From Takakia lepidozioides (lineage: Eukaryota; Streptophyta; Takakiopsida; Takakiales; Takakiaceae), in assembly GCA_030704615.1 (NCBI GenBank), contig CM060732.1, positions 71,035,053 to 71,099,052 on the forward strand: a stretch of DNA of 64,000 nt. Direction: 5' to 3'. Positions within the stretch are counted from its first letter, which is position 1; every line of letters begins with the position of its first letter. The translations under genes were made by a program, and so were the position numbers. The notes under the pieces were generated by a model that searched no databases, was not told where the DNA came from, and saw only the letters and a program-made list of their open reading frames with translations. Shown here in pieces: positions 22,882 to 32,881 of this stretch.

Positions 22882-23615
22882 TATGAAGTTTTCTTTTCGT
22901 TTTATTCGGGGCCAAATTTGAAATAGGATGGTTGTGTGTCCTTGTTGTCCTGTTTGCAATGTGTGCATGGAATGCACATTAATGGGAACAAACTATTGTT
23001 GGAGATGGGGGTTGCATGGACTGCCCGGATTGTTCCTTCAATCTATTTAGTGTTCTCTGGACCTCACAGACTTGAGTGCATTGCAAATTCAAACAAACGA
23101 CTTTGGTTCGTGTAGAGCATTCTCGCATCAGTTGCTCGTTGGTCTCCAAACCATTCATGCTAGAAGAATGGTTGGTGAATCCATCACGGTGAAGTCCACC
23201 TCATCAAAGAGCTGTGAGGCATTCTCAAATCTAATGAGCATCCATGATGCTCCCGCACATACCTGACATGTTCGCAAGGGTGGTGAGTAAGAAAAGATTT
23301 CGCAGGGTTCCACTTTAGATCATGTCAGTGTGCACCTCCTCACGACGTACCCACATAAACTTGTGAGGGCTTGGTATGTTGATAACGTCTGCATGGATGC
23401 AATGGATACAATGGATGTAACATATCCACTCTGCATTCCCGGGAAATGGCTGATCAACCCGCGGAAATAGGTGACACCCGCGGAAATAGGCCCTGTATGT
23501 ATGCTGACGTGGCGTGAGCCTGTGCTGGGCTCACGGTTTCCTGGGCTCACAGGCTCACGCCTCCGGGCTCACAGAATAACACCCCCCTTATATATGCTAG
23601 TCATATATTTTGTCT
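22882..23615. other. Noncoding region between the methyltransferase gene and the right subterminal repeats
   Basis: No gene is seen. 23,485-23,575 has AATAGGCCCT and a cluster of GGCTCACG and CGTGAGCC blocks able to pair with each other, as at 17,333-17,470. Confidence 0.4.
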
Positions 23616-23619
23616 GTGT

Positions 23620-24010
23620 GCCACATGTCACATCTCAAGTGCAACAGGTGTCCCGCTAATATCTCTCCATGTAGACATCCCTGTAGTCATATGAGCGAGT
23701 CATGTAGTCACCACGTGTGAAATCTGCCATAGCACACGTGTCTCGCTAGTGCCTCTCCATGTAGGCATCTCTGTGCAGACATGTAGTCATATGATCATGG
23801 CAAGAAGTTGTGACATGTCAAATTCGCAGTGGCGCACGTGTCCATCCGTCGCCTCTCCATGTAGGCATCACTTTGCAGATATATAGTCATATGATCCCCT
23901 GACGAATGCATGACGTGTCGTTTGCGCAGTGGCGCACGTGTCCCGCTGAAGCCTCTCCATGTAGGCAGCGCTCAACAGACAATGTAGTCATATATTAGTC
24001 ATATAGTTGT
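23620..24010. repeat. Right subterminal tandem repeats of the CACTA element
   Basis: There are four imperfect copies of a 90-101 bp unit. Each has CACGTGTC or a variant, then GCCTCTCCATGTAGGCATC, then TAGTCATATGA. The CTCTCCATGTAG core falls at about 23,663, 23,753, 23,853 and 23,953. Such arrays near CACTA ends are the usual TNPA binding region. Confidence 0.75.
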
Positions 24011-24174
24011 GACTGCAACCCTCTCTGCATCAGGACTCCAGGTGCCACGCAAGCAGTCATGGATATGACTTGCAAAACGCAGTCCTAAAGACTAGTCGCT
24101 ATGACAGGGGTTTTTTCACTACAGAGTGATGTAGTCATGAACGCATATAAGACTGAAAAAATAGTCATATGTGA

Positions 24175-24203
24175 AGTCATAAAAACGCTCATCTGTTGTA
24201 GTG
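24175..24203 (-). repeat. Right terminal inverted repeat of the CACTA element
   Basis: Read on the minus strand it starts CACTACAACAGATGAGCG. It is followed on the plus strand by the CCG target duplication at 24,204-24,206. Confidence 0.93.
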
Positions 24204-24206
24204 CCG

Positions 24207-24295
24207 TGAGCAGAACCCGTGAGCAGATTCCCTTATCCGTGAGCAGATTCCCCTAAGTGTGAGCAAATTGTAAGCGTGAGCAGATTAGTGATGCG
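24207..24295 (+). repeat. GTGAGCAGA motif cluster near the left end of the outer element
   Basis: Several copies of (CC)GTGAGCAGA lie close together (about 24,205, 24,219, 24,238, 24,278), plus one at 199 on the far side of the CACTA insert. The reverse complement, CTGCTCACGG, occurs twice at 26,164-26,187 next to the other end. These are subterminal inverted motifs of the outer element. Confidence 0.55.
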
Positions 24296-24469
24296 GACCC
24301 TAAAAACGAGGGAACAAGTGGGCCTATTGCCGTGGACACAAACTCCATTGCAACGACGCAATCTTCTCTCCATCGGACCAAAGACAGACAGGCTCCATGA
24401 CAACAATGTGACACGAATGTGCGATGAAAAACTGACGGATGAATGTATTTGTGATGAACGTAAAAGGGA

Positions 24470-24542
24470 ATGGATGAACATTGGATGAACGTTGGATGAG
24501 TGCCGGATGAAAAATTGCCTAGATGAGTGAACCATGGATGAC
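24470..24542 (+). repeat. GGATGAAC motif cluster; inverted partner at 25,965-26,058
   Basis: Five or so copies of GGATGAAC or GATGAGTG type words lie here. The reverse complement type (GTTCATCC, ATTCATCC) recurs at 25,988-26,052. The mirror arrangement within the outer element suggests subterminal protein-binding repeats. Confidence 0.45.
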
Positions 24543-24639
24543 TGCAACAACATGTATCCTTACCGATCAGCATGTGCGCAGGGATCCATGTGTTGTTGAG
24601 TTTAAATAAATGTATTTTAATTTGGCGGAAGCTTAATTC

Positions 24640-25600
24640 CGGCCCAAAAGACCAGCCAGATCAAGCTGGCGTCAACGCCACCTTCATCTGACACATTCAG
24701 AGGGGAAAAAACAAAAAACAATATATTTTTTGGAAAACTTGCAAATGACCCTAGCCCTTGCTTTGCAACAAAAGACCTGGCGTTTACCCAGCATGGATTT
24801 CTGGTCACCTGGAAGAAGAACATGACAACCAATCATAAGCCGAGTAATTTGTAGATGCCATTCACCCCAACTAGCACACCAAAAGACCAGCCAGATTACG
24901 GTGTCGTTGACGACACCTTAATCTGGCACATTCGGGAAAAATAAAATAAAATAAAATAAAATAGAATAAAATAAAAATAAAAATAATATATTTGGGGAAA
25001 ACTTGCAAATGAACCCAACCCCTGCTTTGCAAGCAAAAGACCTAGCGTTCCAGCATAGATTTCTGGTCACATGGAAGAATGGCATGACAATGAATCATAA
25101 GTTATGTGGTCCGAGCAATTTGTAGATGCCATTCACCCCAAATAACACACCAGAAGACCAGCCAGATTACGACACCTTAATCTGGCACATTCGGGAAAAA
25201 CCCTACCCCTGCTTTGCAAGCAAAAGACCTAGCGTTTACCCAGCATGGATTTCTGGTCACATGGAAGAATGACATGACAACGAATCATAAGTTATGTGGT
25301 CCGAGCAATTTGTAGATGCAATTCACCCCAAATAACACACCAGAAGACTAGCCAGATTAAGGTAGATTAAGGTGTCGTTGACGACACCTTAATCTGGCAC
25401 ATTCGGGGAAAAATAAAAATAAAATAAAAATTGGAAAACTTGCAAATGAACCCAACCCCTATTTTGCAAGCAAAAGACTTGGCGTTTACCCAGCATAGAT
25501 TTCTGGTCACATGGAAGAAGGACATGACAACAAATCATAAGTTATGTGGTCCGAACAATTTGTAGATGCCATTCATCCCAAATAGCACACCAGAAGACGT
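24640..25600. repeat. Tandem array with palindromes inside the outer element
   Basis: About four units, 190-270 bp apart, each hold a palindrome starting GCCAGATTA and closing TAATCTGGC (24,655-24,691; 24,890-24,927; 25,161-25,186 shortened; 25,351-25,397). Common spacers contain GCAAATGAACCCAACCCC, TTACCCAGCATGGATTTCTG and AATCATAAGTTATGTGG. The full hairpins close on GTCGTTGACGAC. There are A-rich AAATA runs at 24,940-24,990 and 25,410-25,430. No coding potential is seen. Confidence 0.8.
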
Positions 25601-25605
25601 TACAG

Positions 25606-25779
25606 ATGCCATGTTGTGCGGAGGCTGCAGCTTGCAAATTTAGTTTCCTCTCTTCTCCCCCTCCTGTGCTTTACGACAAAGAGGATTTTGTGCAGAGCAA
25701 GGCTAGTGTCTTCATAGACAGTTCTGCCTTCGTTTTGGACTCTGACTCCAGTAGCAATGGATATTCTTCGTCGGAATGA
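25606..25779 (+). other. Short coding-like remnant
   Basis: After the last tandem unit an open frame reads FVQSKASVFIDSSAFVLDSD and ends SSSNGYSSSE before TGA at 25,777. The Ser/Asp-rich ending looks like the last exon of a captured gene, but nothing identifies it. Confidence 0.25.
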
Positions 25780-26201
25780 ATAGGCTATTTCAAACGATTT
25801 ATATTAAAGCACCAAACGGCCTCTCCACCTTCTTTGCAATTGGGTGTCAGCATCTCTCTCGACTTAGGATACCTGGTGAAAGGACAACCACAACCCTCTG
25901 CAATTGGTAGAGGTTCACTCTGGAGCTCGGGGGATTTGGCAACCACTACTCAAAAATGCTTTTAAATTTTGCATTCAACCACAAACTACATTCATCCATG
26001 TGCCATTCGTCCAACATACATTCATCGCCCATTCATCCGTCATTCATCCATAACGATGAATTGGTATGCATGTTATACTGGACACTACCCACAGTAATAG
26101 GTCCTCTAAGCCGAATAGGTGTCCGCAGTTATAGGTGAGCACATCTAGAAGCGTGAGCATAATTCTGCTCACGGATTCTGCTCACGGTTTAGCAATCCCC
26201 C

Positions 26202-26209
26202 ACAATGTT
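26202..26209. repeat. Right target-site duplication of the outer element
   Basis: ACAATGTT, identical to 176-183. It directly follows the right inverted repeat that ends in AGCAATCCCCC. Confidence 0.6.
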
Positions 26210-26839
26210 AAGATTGTAGGTGCCGCCCGCGACGAATGTGTCCATGCTCAAACCCTCATTGTCGGCTTCCATGAGGCTCCCGTCTTCCATAATGAAAACA
26301 ATCATTCAAAAATATGAAATTACAAAAACTCATGTACAATTTTGAGGTTAGAAATACCTATTTTCATAGAGTCCTTTACGGTGGCTGATGTTGAGGAAAA
26401 AAGGCTTTGTGATTGCCACCGGCGGTATAGTCTTCAAACAATTGTCGAATGGAATGCCCTCACCCCCATGGACCATAACAAACCCGTGAGGAAAGGGTGG
26501 TCCAGAGGTCCCCGAAAAAATGACACCTATTCTGCTAGTAAAGTCATAACTCACCAAGTAACAACTATGCGTTTTTTCAATCTTCCTTATGTGGTATGTG
26601 CAAAATGGTAAAGTTAAAAGAAATACCGTTGTGTCCTTCACGTCGATAGAAAAAATAAAAATAAAGAATAAAAATTGAATGCAAGTAAAAAATATGAAAT
26701 AATAACACCATGTTGTGATTATTTTTTCCAGAACCTGTTCTTACTAATATGATTTACAGGCTTCCTCCCGTTTTATTTAAAAAAAAATCGAAATGAACTA
26801 AATGTGATGAAAGTGAATGTATATTGGAATTGAACGTGA
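26210..26839. other. Intergenic, nothing recognised
   Basis: AT-rich sequence. No gene, no clear repeat and no RNA gene seen. Confidence 0.4.
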
Positions 26840-26846
26840 TAGAATT

Positions 26847-27557
26847 GGGAAGATAATAGGAATAATGTAAGAACTTAATGCACACGTGCAACCTCCGACA
26901 GGATGGTACGCCGGTTTCTGGCATGTCAAATCTTCCCCACCCTCTCTTGAGAGTGACATGGAACTGAAGGAGTGTCAACTCCAGTGGGGGTTACACGACG
27001 AGGTGTGTAACTCCACTTGGGGTTACATCGGGTTACACAACGAGGTGTGTAACTCCACTCGGGGTTACATCGGGTTACACAACGAGGTGTGTAACTCCAC
27101 TCGGGGTTACATCGGGCTACACGACGAAGTATGTAACTCCACTCGAGGGTTACACAGAATGGAGTGTAACTCCAGTCGGTGTAACCCACACTTGCTCTCG
27201 AAATTTGACTAAGTCCAAATGTGGCTAAGTATAAAATGGACCAACCAGAGTTACATGAGAAATCGGGGTTACAGAGGGTTACACCAAGTGGAGGGTTACA
27301 TCGACCGGGGTTACACTGTCACAGCCGCCAATCAGGATCTGTACCCAGAACCTCGCCGCCTCCATTGCTATCACCTTAACATCACGCTACCCACCACAGC
27401 TTGCAACCCATTCGGGTTCATAAGTATTTAATAACGAAACCGAGATAATATGGGGTGGGGAGGATTTGACAGGGGCCCCGCAGGAGGAGCCCAGGTTGCC
27501 GGAATCCTGCGAAAGTAATGATCACACGCGTTCTTACATTATTCCTATTATCTTCCG
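26847..27557. mobile_element. MITE-like element with 27-bp terminal inverted repeats
   Basis: The left end (26,847-26,874) starts GGGAAGATAATAGGAATAAT. The right end on the minus strand (27,557-27,530) starts CGGAAGATAATAGGAATAAT. They match for about 27 bp through GTAAGAAC. Direct repeats TAGAATT (26,840-26,846 and 27,558-27,564), or TAGAATTG if the boundary shifts by one base, are the target duplication. The 711-bp interior has no transposase and contains the 42-bp minisatellite. Duplication length and size fit a non-autonomous hAT- or Mutator-type element. The superfamily is not settled. Confidence 0.7.
26989..27158. repeat. 42-bp minisatellite, four units
   Basis: Units with GGTTACACAACGAGGTGTGT and AACTCCACTCGGGGTTACAT start TTACACRACG at 26,991, 27,033, 27,075 and (as CTACACG) 27,117, exactly 42 bp apart. 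Degenerate GGGTTACA pieces continue to about 27,320. Because 42 is 14 codons the array is open in frame (26,886-27,212), but I see no sign that it is a gene. Confidence 0.85.
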
Positions 27558-27564
27558 TAGAATT

Positions 27565-29260
27565 GAAGGTATAAATGGAAAGATACTGAATATAATGGAA
27601 CTCAAGGGAATTTTCTGAAGGGAGCTCAATAGAATGGAGCTCAATGTGATAGAATTGAAAGGAATTGAATATAAGCCTCAGTGTGTGATAGAAGGGACAA
27701 AACTGAAGGGAACTGAATGTAATGGAGCTCAAGAGATAAATTCCGTAGGAACTCAACACAACAGAAGCATAGCACGCACCCTAGGAATGAATGGGTAGCA
27801 ATAGACTGATTACGTTCGAAGTACTGTATATGGATGGACCTGCAAATGGTTATTTACTGGTGAAGGTATTTCTCTTCACAAGTAGGTCTCCACTGGGAAA
27901 GGTACATAAGGAAAAAATATGAATGCCTGGTCTCTTCGTAGGGAGGAGCCCATCAAGCACAATGTGACATGAAGTGCAACGCAAACCCCTGCCACGCAAC
28001 TGTCATACCGAAGACTTCACTGAGTACAGGCTCAGTGCTCAATAAGTAGCTTTATGTCCATTTTTGAGATCTGAGCTAGAAATACGTGAAAGTGGCTCAG
28101 GGGCAACAAATGAACTATAAATTTCCCTTTGGTATATCACTTTTCTGCATGAAGCTTAGGATCTCTTGGTTTTGGGATCTTTGTCTGGATAGTTTCTCCT
28201 TGACATGTCACTCACGTTGTTTCCAAATGCTACCTTCGCTGCAGCGATAACTCCTTGGTCACATTCTGGTCACAAAGACGGAAGAGAATGTCATGCGTGG
28301 TCTCTTTGCAGCACGTGCCTTCTTAGGCAGCTTGGCATTCTTACTGTTTTGTGTGATAGGGGTAGAGATCAGAGAGTTTTTTGTAGGGCCAGACATAGAG
28401 ATTTGTGCAAAGAACTGATGTGTGGTCACTGCAATTCAAAGGACTCGCAGGAGCAGGGTCCTGCACCACCAAACTCTCCCCTTGACAATGAGGTAGGTCA
28501 GCCATTAAACCTCCACGCTGCTTGAGCAAGCTCACGAAACCATCTACAAGAGCCCAAGCCCCCACAGAAACCACATCCCACAGTCTCGAACAAAGAAACT
28601 CATTTAGATAAAATTTAAAAACAATTAAAAGAACAAAATTGACACTGTCTAGTTTTTTTGGTTTTCTTTTTCTGTCTAGTTTTCTGGGTAAAATCTAAAC
28701 TGTGAAGAACCGGTTGAAGGATGAATATATACAAGAATATTGAAATATAATGATGAATATTCTGACGCAGCAGGGCCGTTACCAGCAGACGCACAGCATG
28801 CAAGGAAATGGAAATTGTCGAAAACAAAACCAAAAAACAAATAAAGGAAATTACAGCGATTCAGGCAGCTCCCAGGAGTGGCGAAACCATGGCGATTGAC
28901 CTTACCACAATAATGGGGGGCATTAATGAGAAATCCAGCAGCGAGGCAGCCAATCATGGGCCTGTGCCACTGCCACGTATCTTTGTACCAGCAGCTGCCC
29001 CCGCCCCGCACGTGCCACAACTCACGCGTCTGCTCGCTGCCACCCGCCGTCAACGCACGCGTTTATGGCCGCGCGTCACCGCACTGCTGCGTCCCCTCTG
29101 CCACGTTGCCCTAATCCATCTCCATCCCACATTCGTCCACTCTTTGGCCGGATGTTCATCCACGGCGGTTGACTGATTCATTCGTCAGACTCGCTATCCT
29201 CTCGATTATTCATTATTCGCATGCACCGTGGCTTGCATGTCAGATAGGTCATAAATAGCC
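27565..29260. other. Intergenic, degenerate GAATTGAA-rich tract then nothing recognised
   Basis: 27,565-27,770 (and 26,790-26,840 on the other side of the MITE-like element) is rich in GAATTGAA, GGAACTCAA and GGAGCTCAA words. From 27,770 to 29,260 no gene or clear repeat is seen. Short open frames there look like chance. Confidence 0.35.
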
Positions 29261-30558
29261 TACCTGAGTTTGCTGGTCAACGGCCAACCCGGATCGAACT
29301 CACAACCTACAGTCGTGCGTTTCGGTTACGACCCTGGTTAAGTGGTGTCGGCGTTAATAGTTGACTAATCCCAATTTATGTCGTCGTAAGGACCCGTTTA
29401 TCAGGCATATTAAATTGTAGCGGGTCAACTCGCCAACCGAGGCGTACTTAACTTAACTAATCACTTCTCATTACTCCCCCGATTGCACAATCCCTACATT
29501 CATTCGCTCCGTAGAGCATCCCCACGACGCACGCTTCTCGTCCCTCGATCGTCGTGGTATCGTTCGTTCCCTCGTCCGGTCACGTCCGTTCTTCTCAGTC
29601 AAGCGATGAATGTGCTCCCGCCACGTGGCCGACAGCGTTCCCACAGAAAAGGTCCCGGCGAACCTTACCCGGCATGTAAAGGCCAGGTGCTTTGACCGGT
29701 GCAAATCCCGGCTTGCCGCCATCCTTTTCCGGGCCAACGCAACGCGCCCCGGCGCGTTTCCTCGCCACACGCTTCTCACTCCCTCCTCAGTCAAGCCCCA
29801 CATTCGTTCCCCGCCTACGACCACGGACGGATGATATCCGTCCATTCGGATGCGTTCATCGGCTTTATGCTTGGCAGTCAACTCTGTTTATCCTTTCCCC
29901 CGACAAGGGCGCACCCATTGACACCCTTTTACATTGTAAATAAAATGGGCTGTCACCTTATTCCGGGCAATCCTCTCTAGATTGCGTCAAATGATGATGG
30001 CAGTTATTAACGGGAAACGGGATCGGGTGGCATTTATCGACACACACATTCCGGCATGCACCCCAGAAGCCGAGGATGCCTCGTATCGCGTTCATCCAAC
30101 GGCCTCCGTCACTTATACGTGGACCACGCCGGGGCCAGGGCGCAGACTGAGATCGCGGTAACTGGCTTGGGCCGGTGCCCGGCGGTTTGTGCGCGAGCAC
30201 TGACTGGTGATAGCCGGCGGCGTTGAGCGGCTCACCGGCGGGACCGGTGGCACCATACGCGCTTACAGGGGCCCCACACTCCAATTCCGCGCCACGGCGG
30301 TGACATCGGTCCGTTGAACTAGAAAATAAACATAAAAATACTTGGAAAATGATAATATATAGTATATGGGCAGCGGGTGGAGTGGATCGCGGGTGGCAGG
30401 GAGGGCAGAAAGGACGGGGCCCGGGCGATGGCAGGGCGGTAAAGAGGTGTCATAAAGGGCGCATTGATGGAGCTCCGCGTTGGCAAATTGGCGGGGGGGG
30501 AAACCCGGGGATGTGTTGCCTACAAAGTCAGAGGGTGGAGGCGGGGCGGGGTTTGACC
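29169..30558. promoter_or_regulatory. CpG-rich tract with seven W-boxes upstream of the WRKY gene
   Basis: The GC- and CpG-rich sequence (about 29,480-30,330, then G-rich to 30,590) stands out from the AT-rich flanks. TTGACC or TTGACT, the WRKY binding core, occurs at 29,169, 29,275 (minus), 29,361, 29,423 (minus), 29,692, 29,877 (minus) and 30,553. Chance predicts roughly one to two in this length. It is a likely promoter-proximal region, perhaps autoregulated, but no transcription start is proven and it lies 2 kb or more from the start codon. Confidence 0.4.
29281..29345 (-). repeat. tRNA-Tyr-like sequence, probably a SINE head or pseudo-tRNA
   Basis: On the minus strand there is an A-box-like TTAACCAGGG and, about 41 bp on, a B-box-like AGTTCGATCC. 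Between them lies GACTGTAG, the anticodon-loop sequence of plant tRNA-Tyr (anticodon GTA) at its intron junction. Box spacing is normal for a tRNA. The acceptor and other stems do not pair well, so a working tRNA gene is unlikely. Confidence 0.4.
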
Positions 30559-32777
30559 GGACTTACCGACAGGGGGGGGTGGGGCATGCACCATGACTTT
30601 GTCCTTGCTTTCCCCCAAGCAAAGTCAGCTCCCAGTCAGCCCCACTCTTCACATTCTTCACTCGCTTGCTGCCTCGCTCGCTGGTCTGAATTTGAACTCT
30701 GAAGTCCGAGGCGGATTCCAAGGTGGAAGAGGACGACAAGTGCAAGGAATTCTTCACTGCCTCGGACTGAGCTTTGGACTGTTTTTAAGTGAGGTTGAAG
30801 AGGTCCTGATCCAGTCTGCACTTGTCTTTTGTGATGGAGGGATAAGCTAGTCCCACTCCTTTGTGTCCTATTCCGGCCTCCTCCCTGTCGTGAGCTTTGG
30901 GTAGTGCTGAGATCTTGATTCGTGTTCATCAACGAGCTTTAGACTTCCAACATCTTCTAAATCTTCTTTGGAGCTTTGAGGCCTGGCAGTTTCATTTTCA
31001 GTCTTCGAGTCCAGACTGAGCAGTCTCTCTCTCTCTCCTCTCTTTAAAACGTTGCGCTGCCCATCTGGGAATTTAGGTGCCGAGGCGAGGTCTTGCATAG
31101 AAAAGAAGCTGAAGGCTTTTCTGGCTTTGCGTTTATGCAGCGTATAGTCAGCGCATTAAATGCTTACCCAACTATCAGATAACTTGCTTTTGCAGCGGTG
31201 GGACTCAGCCACCCTTCAAGCTACGCAGGATTCTTCACAGGAAGAAGAAGGAGAGGGTGAAGGTAGAGAGGTGGACAGGTAGACTGCACCTTTTTTAAGC
31301 TAATTGAATTGACGTTGTCAAAGTTTACCCAAGCAAAGGCATCAAGTCCAAGCAGGCAAAAGAAGTTTTGAGCGGCATGATCTACAAGTTACCACATGTC
31401 TGGTTCAAACTCTAGAATTATCCCTCTCTCCCGAGCTCTCATCCTCCCACGCTCCTCCGCCCAAATTTTTAGTGACGCCTCTCGGGCACGTTGCATTTGT
31501 CGGGAAGCTCCGACGCAAGGTTGGTGTTGCTGGAGACGGTGGAGTTAATAGACAGAGCAAGGGGCACACACAGGCACACAGTTGAAAGCTGTCCACTCCT
31601 CCGAACACATCGCGACAATCCTTTGGGTGATCGCTCCCAGTAGAAGCCCGCAAGGTACATGTCTAACACGAAGTCAATGCATTGTAAGAGCTAGTGCAGT
31701 GTGGGACAGTGAGCACGCAAAACATCCAATGCTACAGCCATGGATGCTCCTGACAAAGCCCTGGAACCCATTTCACCAACGCTGAAAGGACGCTTTGCCG
31801 CTCTTGCTTGGGTTGTGTTCCTCTGGTTAGGTACTCTTTGATCATATAGGATGAAAATGAAGGAAGCCCTGGGCTACACAACTTCTGTTAGTGGGTTTAG
31901 GACTCCAGGGCCTTCCAAATATGTCAGCGAGAAATGTACTGGATGACACGTCCGAGACATATAGAGAGGAATGGCGCAGGAGAAGGGGGCGATGAAAGAG
32001 TAGCAGCTGAGGAGCTTCGCAGATAAAGTAGAAAGTATCACTCAAATTCGGAGGGTAGTGCACTGAGTCACAGTGAAAACCCGAAGACATCTGTGAGTAA
32101 CGCAAGGGGCAATGGAGGAAAGGGATCTCAAACAAAGAAGTAGAAGCACTGTCATGCTAGAGTAAGACAGCAGGGGGAACAGTGCCTGAGAGTGATGGCT
32201 GTGGGCGTGACAGGCACTGGTATATCCACCGCCGTAGCTCAGAGTAGATTTGGAGATTTGAGACGCCATGGGTGAGATACCTGTTATGTTTACTACACCA
32301 AACTTCTCTCTTTGCCAGTGAATGAACGTGTCGTAATACCGTACGCTTAGGTACGTTTGAATCACGTACCAAGGATTAAAACATGGCACCATCGTGCTGC
32401 CACTGCGTTTCAACACCTTTTTCTTAGAAGTCTCTTGCGCTTCAAGATATGTACAGTTTCCTTCATTCACCGAACTGATTCCGCAGCTTCATATTTGAAG
32501 CTGCAAACACTTTTAGGCGATGACTACTGAGGATTGACGCAGAGAGTATGTAAGCAATCAGAATCTTTAAAAGTGGTCGTGCAAGAAATAGGAGAAAAGG
32601 GTGCTACATTGCTTGCAGGCAGCAAATGTCAGTCTTAGATATTCTTTGCATGTCACACTGCTGTTTGCCATATGTGTGTGCAGCCACCTTGTGTATAGCT
32701 TTGAGAGTGTGACCCTCTCTTGGCTTGCTGCTACATGTTAACTAATTTTGATTGCTTGCTGCATCCCATGTGTGTAG
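30559..32777 (+). other. Probable 5' UTR and leader intron of the WRKY gene
   Basis: 30,600-31,120 has pyrimidine-rich leader-like sequence (CTCTCTCTCTCCTCTC near 31,022). An acceptor CATGTGTGTAG ends at 32,777, just before the exon with the start codon. The donor and the transcription start are not determined. No other gene is recognised; short open frames in both strands look like chance. Confidence 0.35.
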
Positions 32778-32881
32778 ATCACTCTTGGGAGTGTGCTGGA
32801 GTCTCTTGGAGCTTGCCGTCTGCAACCCTGGAGCTCTCACAAGTCCTCGAGGGGTTTCAAAGAGGGTACCACGCTCCTACT

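Larger units (their letters stand above)
213..24203. mobile_element. Giant (24 kb) CACTA/En-Spm element with captured and cargo genes
   Basis: The element begins with CACTACAA at 213 and ends with the complement TTGTAGTG at 24,203. It is flanked by a 3-bp duplication CCG (210-212 and 24,204-24,206), as expected for CACTA elements. It encodes the two proteins typical of the superfamily: TNP2 (minus strand, 2,848-6,999) and a TNPA-like protein with a Transposase_24-type domain (plus strand, from 7,125). Beyond these it carries fragments of host genes, an FCP1/HAD-like phosphatase domain, a SWIM zinc-finger DDE gene between two inverted palindrome arrays, and a ParB-methyltransferase gene. Its 23,991 bp is well above the usual size of autonomous CACTA elements (roughly 8-15 kb). 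Several genes have single-base frame breaks, so this copy is unlikely to be autonomous now, but the near-perfect ends suggest it inserted fairly recently. Confidence 0.92.
184..26201. mobile_element. Outer hAT-like non-autonomous element, split by the CACTA insertion
   Basis: The 8-bp direct repeat ACAATGTT flanks this interval exactly (176-183 and 26,202-26,209). The inner edges are imperfect inverted repeats: the left begins GAGGGTAGCAACGGCGTGAG, and the right, read on the minus strand, begins GGGGGATTGCTAAACCGTGA. Both run into GTGAGCAGAA. An 8-bp duplication is the signature of the hAT superfamily. Without the CACTA insert and one copy of its CCG duplication the element is about 2.02 kb (184-212 joined to 24,207-26,201). 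It has no transposase gene that I can see. Its interior holds GTGAGCAGA and GGATGAAC motifs near both ends in inverted orientation and a tandem array of palindromes (24,640-25,600). The hAT assignment rests on the duplication length only. Confidence 0.6.

Noticed and set aside
26886-27212. Protein gene over the 42-bp repeats
   Set aside because: The open frame is a by-product of a repeat length divisible by three; the other strand is open too, and no start context or homologous domain is seen.
29471-29881. 136-residue minus-strand protein, or bacterial contamination
   Set aside because: High GC makes long frames likely by chance. Composition is Arg-rich without a domain, and the tract grades into plant-like sequence, so a CpG-rich promoter region is the simpler view.
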